In this document: piece after piece, positions 15,642-25,128 of the stretch | How the letters are laid out: each line of letters starts with the position of its first letter | Position numbering within the stretch: the stretch's first letter is position 1 | Source of the DNA: Capillibacterium thermochitinicola | Lineage (GTDB): Bacteria > Bacillota > UBA4882 > UBA10575 | Reading direction: 5' to 3' | DNA length: 64,000 nucleotides | Assembly: GCF_013664685.1 (NCBI RefSeq) | Contig: NZ_JAAKDE010000019.1 | Span: 1 to 64,000, forward strand | Position numbers and translations under genes: made by a program | The notes under the pieces: model-generated | The model's input: only the letters and a program-made list of their open reading frames with translations | What the model was told of the DNA's origin: nothing | Databases searched by the model: none

Positions 15642-17224
15642 TGGAAAGAACCTTACACACCACCAACAAGGGACTGGAAGCGCAGGGTCAGCTCGCTTTG
15701 GCGGCCGATTGTCCGGACCTGGAAGCGGTTCTGGCGAACCACGGGTACTTGCGGGAGATTAAAGGCGAAATCATCGGGAACAAACTTTTTTTGTCCGGGA
15801 CCGTTGACGTCCATCTGGTTTATCGGGGAAAGGAAAGCTTGGACCGGGTCCCCGTGTATGGAATGGTGTGGAAAGGGACGGAGGGTGCGGTTGTAAACGG
15901 CGAGGTTGAGCTGCCTGATCCGAAGGCGGACTGGGATTGGCAGGTGCGCCTGTTAAAAACAAAACTGCAACCGGAGACCGAACGAACAGTAAAATACCAA
16001 TTGGAACTGGAAGTTCGGTTGCGGGCCCATGAACCGGTGGCGGTTGGCTTTGTCGAGCAGATCGAAACCGAAGCCCAGGTCCATACGGAAGCGGAGCATT
16101 TGTTGGTGGCGGAACCGCTATTACAAACCCATGTTAGTCGGGAGTTTAACAACACTTTGGCCCTCATCTATCCGCGGCCGCCGCTGAGTCGGATCATCAG
16201 TTGTCAAGCCTTCCCGGTGCAGACCGCGGTTTCTGTGGCCAGAGAAAAAGTCAACATCGAAGGGAAATTGGAAGTACATCTGGTCTACGTCACCCTGACT
16301 GAAGATGGGCTGGAGGGTGGTCTGGAGACCCAAAAATGGACCGAAGAGAACGGTGGGGCGCTCCCCTTCCAGATCTCGGTTGAAGCCCCGCTGCCGCAGG
16401 AGTCTTCGGTCTCCTATGAACTTTGGGTGGAGAGCGTGGCGTGTACTTCCTCGCATCCGGAAAGCTGCCGGGTACAGATCCAGCTTGGTGCCGACGTGTG
16501 CCTGACCAGAACCCGCCAGGTAAAGGCCATTACTGACGTGTCGGCGGAAAAAGGGATCATCGATCTTAAACGGGAAGTTGGCTCCTGGGTTGAAGTAGTT
16601 GAAGAAACGGAACGCTCCTTTGTGGTGGAAAAACTCCTTACCCTACCGGAGCAGCGGCCAAACATCAAAAACGTCTTGGAAGTGATGGTGACGGAGCCCA
16701 AAATCGAATGGGAATTGGACCATGACCAGTTGATCATCACCGGAGAAGCCCTTGCCACCCTTCTTTACCAAGCGGAAGGTGCGGGCGAAGAAGGGGACGT
16801 GATTACGGCGGCCGGTTGGGGGCAGGGCGGAACGGAAGCTTTAACCTTCGGCACCACCTTAGACCTTCCCGGGGTGGAAGCCGAGATGCAAGCCCGGGTT
16901 TTCCTCAATCCCCAGCGGCCCAAAGTGGAACTGGAGGACGAGAGAACGATCAAACTGGTTTGGGAGTTCAAGGCGATGATCACCATAACGCAAAACCGCG
17001 AGTTGTCTCTGGTTAGCGACAGCGCCTTGGTATTGCCGGAGGAAGGGCCGAAACCAAGCATGTTGTTTTACGTGGTGCAGCCGGGTGACACGTTATGGGG
17101 GATTGCCCGTCGCTATAATACGACCATGGCGGCCCTGGCTAAGGCGAACCAGTTGACCGGTACTGACCAAGAGCTGGTTTTAGGGAAAAAGCTCCTCATT
17201 CCAAAGGTCCCGATTGCCAACTAG
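15611..17224 (+). CDS. SPOCS (DUF3794) repeat and LysM protein, SipL-like
   Basis: 537 residues. Beta-rich repeats of the SPOCS/DUF3794 type are seen at about 30-150, 190-300 and 340-470 (each with an I-x-G-x-L-x-V-H-L-V-Y or I-x-G-x-A-x-x-x-L-L-Y strand). A C-terminal LysM domain spans about 485-535 (V-V-Q-P-G-D-T-L-W-G-I-A-R-R-Y-N). This is the architecture of SipL of C. difficile, which links the spore coat protein SpoIVA to the forespore surface. ATG 15611 follows AAGGAGGGGG closely. Function is from family architecture; spoIVA is not in the window. Confidence 0.85.
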   Translation: MFTCHYGQAVMERTLHTTNKGLEAQGQLALAADCPDLEAVLANHGYLREIKGEIIGNKLFLSGTVDVHLVYRGKESLDRVPVYGMVWKGTEGAVVNGEVELPDPKADWDWQVRLLKTKLQPETERTVKYQLELEVRLRAHEPVAVGFVEQIETEAQVHTEAEHLLVAEPLLQTHVSREFNNTLALIYPRPPLSRIISCQAFPVQTAVSVAREKVNIEGKLEVHLVYVTLTEDGLEGGLETQKWTEENGGALPFQISVEAPLPQESSVSYELWVESVACTSSHPESCRVQIQLGADVCLTRTRQVKAITDVSAEKGIIDLKREVGSWVEVVEETERSFVVEKLLTLPEQRPNIKNVLEVMVTEPKIEWELDHDQLIITGEALATLLYQAEGAGEEGDVITAAGWGQGGTEALTFGTTLDLPGVEAEMQARVFLNPQRPKVELEDERTIKLVWEFKAMITITQNRELSLVSDSALVLPEEGPKPSMLFYVVQPGDTLWGIARRYNTTMAALAKANQLTGTDQELVLGKKLLIPKVPIAN

Positions 17225-17247
17225 AAGGAAGGAGGAGAAAGACACAA

Positions 17248-17272
17248 AAGACGCCGTAAGGCGTCTTTTTTT
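17248..17272 (+). terminator. Rho-independent terminator
   Basis: AAGACGCC (17248-17255), GTAA loop, GGCGTCTT (17260-17267), T run. Confidence 0.9.
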
Positions 17273-17299
17273 CCGCGCTTTTTACGGAGGGGACAATCC

Positions 17300-17328
17300 T
17301 TGACAAGCATCTGGAATTGGCGTATATT
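17300..17328 (+). promoter_or_regulatory. sigma-A promoter of the FmdB-like gene
   Basis: TTGACA (17300-17305), 17 nt, TATATT (17323-17328). Confidence 0.75.
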
Positions 17329-17409
17329 ATTGAAATGTAGGTAAAAACCGAAGTTACATCGCCGAAACTTCTTAAAATAAGCGTTGGTGTTTAGTATGGA
17401 GGTGAGGAG

Positions 17410-17646
17410 ATGCCAACCTACGACTATATGTGTGCAAAATGCGGCCGGTTCGAGTGGTTTCAGAAGATCACCGAAGAACCGTTGACGGTTTGTCCCCATT
17501 GTGGCGGAGAAGCCCAGCGACAGATCAGCCGCAACGTAGGGATTATCTTCAAAGGGAGCGGTTTCTATATCACCGACAACCGCAAACCCAGCCAAGACAA
17601 GGACAGTAACCAATCTTCGTCGACAAGCGAACAAAAGGTTTCATAA
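17410..17646 (+). CDS. FmdB-family zinc-ribbon protein
   Basis: 78 residues. The N-terminus M-P-T-Y-D-Y-M-C-A-K-C-G, with a second C-P-H-C-G-G pair, is the FmdB-type zinc ribbon, followed by G-S-G-F-Y-I-T-D and a charged Ser-rich tail. The family is widespread; a general regulatory or ribosome-linked role has been suggested but is not established. ATG 17410 follows GGAGGTGAGG. The gene is monocistronic, with its own promoter and terminator. Confidence 0.9.
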   Translation: MPTYDYMCAKCGRFEWFQKITEEPLTVCPHCGGEAQRQISRNVGIIFKGSGFYITDNRKPSQDKDSNQSSSTSEQKVS

Positions 17647-17652
17647 ATTTCA

Positions 17653-17684
17653 GAAAGGTCCCTTCTTTAGGCGACCTTTCTTTT
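17653..17684 (+). terminator. Rho-independent terminator after FmdB gene
   Basis: GAAAGGTC (17653-17660), 12-nt loop, GACCTTTC (17673-17680), TTTT. Confidence 0.75.
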
Positions 17685-17726
17685 AATGACTATTTGCCTG
17701 TGTTCTGACTTAAAGGGGGGAGCGAC

Positions 17727-18518
17727 GTGGCGTCAGTGGGGAAAAAGGAGCGGAATCTCTTTTTCATCTTCAAACAGACGGTTGTTGACATCTACCACCA
17801 TTTAGGTTATTCGATGTTCATCAGTGTCCTTTGGTTTGGGTTGTTGGTGGTTTCCATCCTTTTTGCGCAGCCTTTCTTTAACCTATTGCCTGCTACCTTG
17901 GAAAACCAAACTCATCCATTGAACTTGTTTCTTTCTTTCCTCATGTTTGGGGTCCCTTATGCCGCCTTCATCCTCGGCCCGGTCCAAACCGTCCTGTTTT
18001 ACCAGATGAATCAGGTGATCAACGACGAGGCTGAACTCAAGGGGTTGTGGGATGGGCTCAGGAAGCACTATTGGACAGCGGCGGGAGTTTATGCGCTCTA
18101 TACGGGCCTCCTTCTTTTTTGCCTGGTTGATCTGGTCATCTGTTTTTTTGTGTTAAAAGATTTTACCCTGAAAATCTTAGGCTTTTTCCTGTTGTATCTT
18201 TTTCTTTTTTTGGTCTTTGCTACCCTTTATTTACCGGGGCTTCTCGTGTTGCAACGTAATACGGTGAAAAAGGTGATCAAGAAAACCTTAATTTTGTTCT
18301 TGGACAATACCCTGCTGACTGTTGGTGCCTTCTTCATCCTGGTTTTGGTTGGGGTGGTTTTCACGTTGATCGCCCCCTTACTACTGCTCTTTTTCGGCAG
18401 CTTTTTACAGGTGTTTATGATCCACTTGTTCCACGGCGTGATGGCGAAGTATCCGGATCCCGTCGTCCCGGCCCTGGAAGAATCAGCTGGAGGAAGTTTT
18501 GACCGGAATAATGGTTAG
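17727..18518 (+). CDS. Polytopic membrane protein (YesL/DUF624-like)
   Basis: 263 residues with about five to six hydrophobic spans (around residues 30-52, 70-92, 115-140, 145-170, 195-225, 225-240). The Phe/Leu-rich layout with an early conserved-looking F-W-F-G-L type segment is reminiscent of YesL/DUF624 proteins, but the match is loose. GTG 17727 follows AAAGGGGGG (17712-17720). The role is unknown. It lies directly upstream of pyrG but has a 66-nt gap, so an operon is possible. Confidence 0.7.
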   Translation: MASVGKKERNLFFIFKQTVVDIYHHLGYSMFISVLWFGLLVVSILFAQPFFNLLPATLENQTHPLNLFLSFLMFGVPYAAFILGPVQTVLFYQMNQVINDEAELKGLWDGLRKHYWTAAGVYALYTGLLLFCLVDLVICFFVLKDFTLKILGFFLLYLFLFLVFATLYLPGLLVLQRNTVKKVIKKTLILFLDNTLLTVGAFFILVLVGVVFTLIAPLLLLFFGSFLQVFMIHLFHGVMAKYPDPVVPALEESAGGSFDRNNG

Positions 18519-18548
18519 GGTTCACGAAAAAGTTAATGCTAAAACTGA

Positions 18549-20195
<1,647 letters not shown>

Positions 20196-20290
20196 ACTGG
20201 CGATAATCCCGAAAACCCGTTTTTCCCGCCTTTAACCTTTAGCAGGGAAGGGGCGGGGGCCGCAGAAAAGGGAAGAACGGGAGGGGTAAC

Positions 20291-21143
20291 ATGGAGACGC
20301 CATATCCGCTTCCTGGGAACAGGCCGGTGCGGAAGGTAAAGTCCCGGAAGGAAAAAGAGAACCTACCACTGCAAATGTTCCGGATCGTCTGCAGCCCGTT
20401 TTTACTTTTGATCGATGTTTTCCGGGCGCGGCCTTCGCGTCCGGTTTTCCGGGCTTTCCTCAGGCTGATGCTGGTGCTTTTTCTCCTCATGACCGGGTTG
20501 TTTTTTTTGGCTCGAACGACAGGAGACCCAGCTGAAGGAGGTTTTGGGGGCTTATTTTTCCTATTCAGCCGGGACGATTCCGGTAAGTACGGAAATGCAC
20601 GAGATTATCCACCGTTATGCCCTCTTGTTTAATGTCAGTCCCCAACTGGTGACGGCGGTGATCCAGGTGGAAAGCAGTTTTGACCCCGAGGCTTACTCAC
20701 CGAAGGGGGCCTGTGGTTTGATGCAGTTGACACCTGGAGTGTGGCAGGCTTATAACCCGGATTCGAAGTGCGACGGCCGGCACCGGCCAGGCGAAAAGAA
20801 CCACGGCCGGGACTGTATTTTCAACATCGAAGCGAATATCGCCACGGGCGTGCGCTATCTAAAGGAACTGATCGACTACTATGACGGCGAAACCGGCCGG
20901 GCGCTCGAAGCATATAATGCGGGGTTGACCAATGTCGATCTGGATCAAGTCCGCCCCAAGTACAGGGAGACCCGGACTTATCTGGGGCGGCTCGGGCAGC
21001 TGCTGGCCCAAGATGAGCAGGCCCGTTTTGCCAACCTTTACGACTTGAGCCGGCGCGGCCGCACTTTCCTCCGTGGTCTCTTCCTCTGCACGCTGGTTTT
21101 GTGGGCCATCTTTTTGCTTTGGGTAAAAAAGCACCACGCCTAG
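20291..21143 (+). pseudogene. Lytic transglycosylase (SLT fold), frameshifted at a T8 run
   Basis: Read in two frames. ATG 20291 (SD GGGAGGGG) opens a basic N-terminus and a membrane span (F-L-R-L-M-L-V-L-F-L-L-M-T-G-L-F-F). At T8 (20501-20508) the frame must move by one; the second frame continues W-L-E-R-Q-E-T-Q-L-K-E-V-L into a clear transglycosylase domain with catalytic Glu in Q-V-E-S-S-F-D, G-L-M-Q-L-T-P and A-Y-N-A-G, then a second membrane span at the C-terminus. Removing one T gives one 283-residue protein. A separate TTG start at 20544 is only 2 nt from AAGGAGG, too close to be convincing. Probably a peptidoglycan- or cortex-cleaving enzyme; whether it is made depends on the nature of the T8. 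Confidence 0.75.
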
Positions 21144-21230
21144 TCAGAACAGTAGCCATTTCTTCCTTGTGGCCAGGCATAATTCCCGAACACGAACATA
21201 AAAGATTAAAAAAGGGAGGCGGGCACAAGG

Positions 21231-21545
21231 ATGGAAGGAATTGGGTGGCAAATCAATGCCCTCATGTTTCTTTTTTTGACCGGTTTGGGTTGGGGGTTGC
21301 TCTACGATGGCTGTCTGTTTTTCTTTACCCGTCGGCGGCAAATGGGCGATTTCTTGTTCTGGGTCCTCTCGGTCTTTTTGATCTTTCCGGTGCTCCTCTT
21401 TACGACCGGCGGTGAACTTCGGGTTTCTTTAGGGGTCGGTTTAGTCGTTGGGGTGGCCTGCTACCGGTGGGTCTTTCATCCAACGATTCAGCTTTATTTA
21501 AAACTGTTAAGAAGAAAACTCCGTCGCCGACGGGGGTTTTTTTAG
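21231..21545 (+). CDS. yabQ: Spore cortex biosynthesis membrane protein YabQ
   Basis: 104 residues with about three membrane spans and the family pattern at the N-terminus (Q-I-N-A-L-M-F-L-F-L-T-G-L-G-W-G-L-L-Y-D), ending in an Arg/Lys-rich tail. Needed for cortex formation in Bacillus. ATG 21231 follows GGGAGGCGGG. It precedes divIC as in Bacillus, but its usual partner yabP lies 29 kb away. Confidence 0.85.
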   Translation: MEGIGWQINALMFLFLTGLGWGLLYDGCLFFFTRRRQMGDFLFWVLSVFLIFPVLLFTTGGELRVSLGVGLVVGVACYRWVFHPTIQLYLKLLRRKLRRRRGFF

Positions 21546-21662
21546 CAAAGTTTGGATCAAGGGCAGGAGTGGACGGGCGCGAAGCGAATTAAGTAAAAAT
21601 GGGCCTTTTATTTTTACAGTGGCGGAAACGCTGGCGTCAAGGTCGAGGGAAGGGGAGTGCAG

Positions 21663-21941
21663 ATGGACCGGATTGTTTATTTTCCGAAACGGGTGGAAAC
21701 GGAAAATAGACGGAAACGGTTTAAGGTAAAGGGGTTGTCCCTTTTCTTGCTGTTCCTTTTTTTGATCTTGATCTATCAGATTGGGAGCGGCCTTTATAGT
21801 TATTTTATTTATAACCGGCGTTTACGCGACGCCCGGTCCCTCCTGCGGGAGAAACAAAAAATCATGGAGCAGTTAGAAAGGCAGTTGCGCCAGGCCGAAA
21901 TTGACACTTTGGTCGAGACGGAAACTGGGCGGCTGAATTGA
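21663..21941 (+). CDS. divIC: Septum formation initiator DivIC/FtsB family
   Basis: 92 residues: a short basic cytoplasmic tail, one membrane span (about 22-45), then a coiled coil (R-R-L-R-D-A-R-S-L-L-R-E-K-Q-K-I-M-E-Q-L) typical of FtsB/DivIC. It would act in the divisome with FtsL and DivIB. The family's usual C-terminal beta segment is short here. ATG 21663 follows AGGGGAG; an in-frame GTG at 21657 lies inside the SD. The yabQ-divIC order supports the call. Confidence 0.82.
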   Translation: MDRIVYFPKRVETENRRKRFKVKGLSLFLLFLFLILIYQIGSGLYSYFIYNRRLRDARSLLREKQKIMEQLERQLRQAEIDTLVETETGRLN

Positions 21942-22005
21942 ACGGCGGACAAGCAGCCTTTTTGCTTTGTAATAACAAAAAAGCCGGAAAAAGTACGAAG
22001 AAAGG

Positions 22006-24183
22006 GTGCGGTTAAAAACATTGGATCTGATTGCACAGTTAGCATCAGAACTGGGACTTGGGATTGAGCAGGTAAGACGAACAGTCAAATTATTTGATGA
22101 AGGCAATACTTTGCCGTTTATTGCCCGTTACCGCAAGGAAGTTACGGGCGGGCTGGATGAAGAACAACTGCGGCGGTTGGAGGAACGCCTGGGTTATCTG
22201 CGGAACCTGGAAGCGCGCAAGGAAGAGGTCCTGCGGAGCATTGCGGAGCAGGGGAAACTCACTCCCGAGCTGGAGCAGGCGATTAGAGCGGCCACGATCC
22301 GCCAGGAAGTAGAGGACTATTACCGGCCCTACCGGCCAAAGCGGCGGACAAGAGCAACCAAGGCGAAGGAACAGGGTTTGGAGCCTTTGGCCGCCTTAAT
22401 CTGGGCTCAGGAACTGACCACTGGTGATCCGGAAGAGGTGGCCGCGGCCTATCTCAACCCTGAGCTTGGCGTGGAAGAACCGCAGCAAGCCCTGGCCGGG
22501 GCGCTGGATATTATTGCCGAACAGATCGCGGACCAGGCGGAGTGGCGGCGGATGATCCGGGATTACCTGTGGGAACATGCCTTGATTGCCTCGGAGTTGA
22601 AGACGGAAGAACCTGAGGCACAGGTCTACCGCCAGTATCACCAGTATAGTGAACCGGTGAAGCGGATTCCGCCCCACCGGGTGCTGGCTTTGAACCGGGG
22701 CGAAAAGGAAGGACATTTAAAGGTCAGTCTCCAAATTGACCAGGCTCCTCTTCTTCGCCGCCTGGAAGAGCTGGTTCTGAAGAACCGGGCCAGTATATTC
22801 ACCCCTCACCTGATTGCTACCATCGAGGATAGTTTCGACCGGTTGCTTTTTCCCAGTATCGAGCGGGAGATCCGCGCCGCTTTAACGGAAACTGCCGAAG
22901 AGCAGGCGATTAAAGTGTTCGGCCTTAATTTGCGGCAGTTGTTGTTGCAACCGCCTGTCCGCGGTAAAACAGTGATGGGGATCGATCCCGGTTTCCGGAC
23001 CGGTTGCAAAGTGGTGGTGGTCGATCCGATCGGCCGGGTGGTGGCGGCGACGACGATTTACCCTCACCCGCCCCAAAGCCAGTGGGAAGAGGCCAAATCA
23101 ATCTTGACGGCGCTAATCATGGAACACCAAGTTGATTTGGTGGCCAGCGGGAACGGGACCGCCGCGCGGGAGACTGAGGAACTGGTGGCGGCGACTTTGG
23201 CCGGGATCGAACGCCCGGTTTATTATACCATCGTCAGCGAAGCCGGCGCCTCCGTTTATTCCGCTTCCAAAATTGCCCGGGAAGAACTACCCGATTATGA
23301 TGTGGCCATGCGGGGGGCCGTCTCCATCGCCCGCCGTTTACAGGATCCCCTGGCCGAATTGGTCAAGATTGAACCGAAGGCTCTCGGGGTGGGGGAATAC
23401 CAGCATGATGTGGACCAAAACCGCCTCGGTGAAACGCTAAAAGGCGTTGTCGAGTCTTGTGTAAACTATGTTGGTGTTGATCTCAATACGGCTTCGGCTT
23501 TCCTGCTGCAAAACGTGGCGGGTATCGGACCGACGCTGGCCCGTGCTATCGTGGCGTACCGCGAAGCAAACGGTCCGTTCCGGCGGCGGGAAGAACTTCT
23601 CAAGGTGAAGAGACTGGGCAACCACGTTTATACGCAAGCGGCCGGTTTTCTGCGTTTGCCGGACGGTGAATATAGCCTGGAGAATACGGGGATTCATCCC
23701 GAGTCGTACCATGTGGCCGAAGCCCTTCTGGCCGCGGTGGGTTACGGGAGTGCGGATTTAAGGAACCCCTCCCGGCTGGCCGCGTTGCGGGAAAAGTTAA
23801 AAGCCCTTGATTTGCCGGCGATGGCTGAAAAATTGAACGTCGGCCTGCCCACCCTGAAGGATATTGTTGACGGGCTTTGCCGCCCGGGACGTGACCCCCG
23901 TGAAGAGTTGCCGGGCCCGGTCTTCCGCCGGGATGTTAAATCGATGAACGATTTAAAACCGGGTATGATCCTAAACGGCGTGGTCCGGAATGTGGTTGAC
24001 TTTGGCGCTTTTATTGACATCGGTGTTGAGGAGGATGGCCTTGCCCACATCTCGGAGTTGGCGACGCGGTATGTGCGCCATCCCTTGGATGTCGTTGCCA
24101 TTGGACAAACGGTGAAAGTGCGGATTTTAAATGTTGATCCGGAGCGCAGGCGGATTGCCCTCTCCATGAAAGGAGTCGAATAG
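22006..24183 (+). CDS. tex: Tex-family S1 RNA-binding transcription accessory protein
   Basis: 725 residues, full length. Domains in order: N-terminal helix-turn-helix-like part (E-G-N-T-L-P-F-I-A-R-Y-R-K-E-V-T-G-G-L-D-E), YqgF/RNase H-like domain (G-I-D-P-G-F-R-T-G-C-K), helix-hairpin-helix motifs (V-A-G-I-G-P-T-L-A-R-A-I), and a C-terminal S1 domain (G-V-V-R-N-V-V-D-F-G-A-F-I-D-I-G-V). The start is uncertain: GTG 22006 has poor SD spacing, and TTG 22021 is an alternative. Tex sits between divIC and the YabR-like gene, an insertion relative to Bacillus. Confidence 0.93.
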   Translation: MRLKTLDLIAQLASELGLGIEQVRRTVKLFDEGNTLPFIARYRKEVTGGLDEEQLRRLEERLGYLRNLEARKEEVLRSIAEQGKLTPELEQAIRAATIRQEVEDYYRPYRPKRRTRATKAKEQGLEPLAALIWAQELTTGDPEEVAAAYLNPELGVEEPQQALAGALDIIAEQIADQAEWRRMIRDYLWEHALIASELKTEEPEAQVYRQYHQYSEPVKRIPPHRVLALNRGEKEGHLKVSLQIDQAPLLRRLEELVLKNRASIFTPHLIATIEDSFDRLLFPSIEREIRAALTETAEEQAIKVFGLNLRQLLLQPPVRGKTVMGIDPGFRTGCKVVVVDPIGRVVAATTIYPHPPQSQWEEAKSILTALIMEHQVDLVASGNGTAARETEELVAATLAGIERPVYYTIVSEAGASVYSASKIAREELPDYDVAMRGAVSIARRLQDPLAELVKIEPKALGVGEYQHDVDQNRLGETLKGVVESCVNYVGVDLNTASAFLLQNVAGIGPTLARAIVAYREANGPFRRREELLKVKRLGNHVYTQAAGFLRLPDGEYSLENTGIHPESYHVAEALLAAVGYGSADLRNPSRLAALREKLKALDLPAMAEKLNVGLPTLKDIVDGLCRPGRDPREELPGPVFRRDVKSMNDLKPGMILNGVVRNVVDFGAFIDIGVEEDGLAHISELATRYVRHPLDVVAIGQTVKVRILNVDPERRRIALSMKGVE

Positions 24184-24213
24184 GCGATAAGATCTATCCT
24201 TATCCGTACAACC

Positions 24214-24243
24214 TTGACAACACATTTTTAACTGAGATATAAT
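24214..24243 (+). promoter_or_regulatory. sigma-A promoter of the YabR-like gene
   Basis: TTGACA (24214-24219), 18 nt, TATAAT (24238-24243). Confidence 0.82.
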
Positions 24244-24299
24244 AGTATATATTACTTTGGAGAGTATTCTCTAAATCAAAGGGGAGGAAAAAACTGAAT

Positions 24300-24683
24300 A
24301 TGTCTTTTGCGGTGGGCCAGGTTGTAGAAGGGAAGGTCACCGGGATCACTAATTTCGGCGCGTTTGTGGAGCTTTCGCCAGGGATGACCGGATTGGTCCA
24401 TATTTCCGAAGTCGCGGATGTTTATGTGAAGGACATCAAAGACTTTGTTCAACTGAACGACCAGGTTAAAGTGAAGATTTTATCAATGCAAGACGGAAAG
24501 ATTGGTCTCTCGATCCGTCAAGCCCACCCGAAGCCTAGCCGACAAAGCCAGCAGTCTTTCGAAGATAAGCTGGCGAAGTTTTTAAAGGATTCTGATGAAC
24601 GCCAATCCGACTTGAGAAGAAGCATGGATTCAAAACGCGGAGGAAGAGGAGGAGGGCGTTTAAGCCTTTTTAGGGGGAAATAA
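24300..24683 (+). CDS. yabR: S1-domain RNA-binding protein, YabR-like
   Basis: 127 residues. One S1 OB-fold fills residues 1-75 (V-G-Q-V-V-E-G-K-V-T-G-I-T-N-F-G-A-F-V, then G-L-V-H-I-S-E-V), followed by a basic Gly/Arg-rich tail. It matches YabR of Bacillus in size, architecture and position after divIC and before tRNA-Met. ATG 24300 lies 12 nt after GGGGAGG, slightly long. Confidence 0.85.
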   Translation: MSFAVGQVVEGKVTGITNFGAFVELSPGMTGLVHISEVADVYVKDIKDFVQLNDQVKVKILSMQDGKIGLSIRQAHPKPSRQSQQSFEDKLAKFLKDSDERQSDLRRSMDSKRGGRGGGRLSLFRGK

Positions 24684-24715
24684 TTGGTCAGTTGACCGGT
24701 CGCGGAAAAAAGATC

Positions 24716-24744
24716 TTGATAAACCAATTGATTTGTATTATAAT
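24716..24744 (+). promoter_or_regulatory. promoter of tRNA-Met/tRNA-Lys
   Basis: TTGATA (24716-24721), 17 nt, TATAAT (24739-24744), ending 20 nt before tRNA-Met. Confidence 0.75.
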
Positions 24745-24764
24745 CAGGAATGCAGTCGTTATTT

Positions 24765-24841
24765 GGCGGTGTAGCTCAGTTGGTTAGAGCATACGGTTCA
24801 TACCCGTAGTGTCACTGGTTCGAATCCAGTCACCGCCACCA
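24765..24841 (+). tRNA. tRNA-Met (anticodon CAT), elongator type
   Basis: 77 nt with encoded CCA; acceptor GGCGGTG pairs with CACCGCC. The anticodon loop TTCATAC gives CAT. The anticodon stem TACGG/CCGTA lacks the three G-C pairs of initiator tRNA. The anticodon arm matches the elongator Met tRNA found at the same place in B. subtilis. Confidence 0.93.
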
Positions 24842-24846
24842 AATAT

Positions 24847-24922
<76 letters not shown>

Positions 24923-24937
24923 CTAAAAAAGTTAAAG

Positions 24938-24962
24938 ACCGTCCGGAAAGGACGGTTTTTTT
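24938..24962 (+). terminator. Rho-independent terminator after the tRNA pair
   Basis: ACCGTCC (24938-24944), loop GGAAA, GGACGGT (24950-24956), T7. Confidence 0.9.
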
Positions 24963-24965
24963 GGT

Positions 24966-24994
24966 TTAGTTTGAGGGCTTTTTAATGGTATAAT
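24966..24994 (+). promoter_or_regulatory. possible extended -10 promoter for the histidine kinase
   Basis: TATAAT at 24989-24994 is preceded by TGG (extended -10), with a weak TTAGTT at 24966-24971, 17 nt upstream. The leader to the gene is about 130 nt. Confidence 0.5.
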
Positions 24995-25128
24995 TAATAA
25001 CAGGGGAAAGTAGGCAAAAGATAGAAGTATTAAGTTAACATAAGATACTCCCTCTTCAGCAGAAAAGATCTTTCCTGTGTACCTGACCCGAGGCAGTTTT
25101 CCGTGGAAAGAGTGGGAGGATTTTTAAG

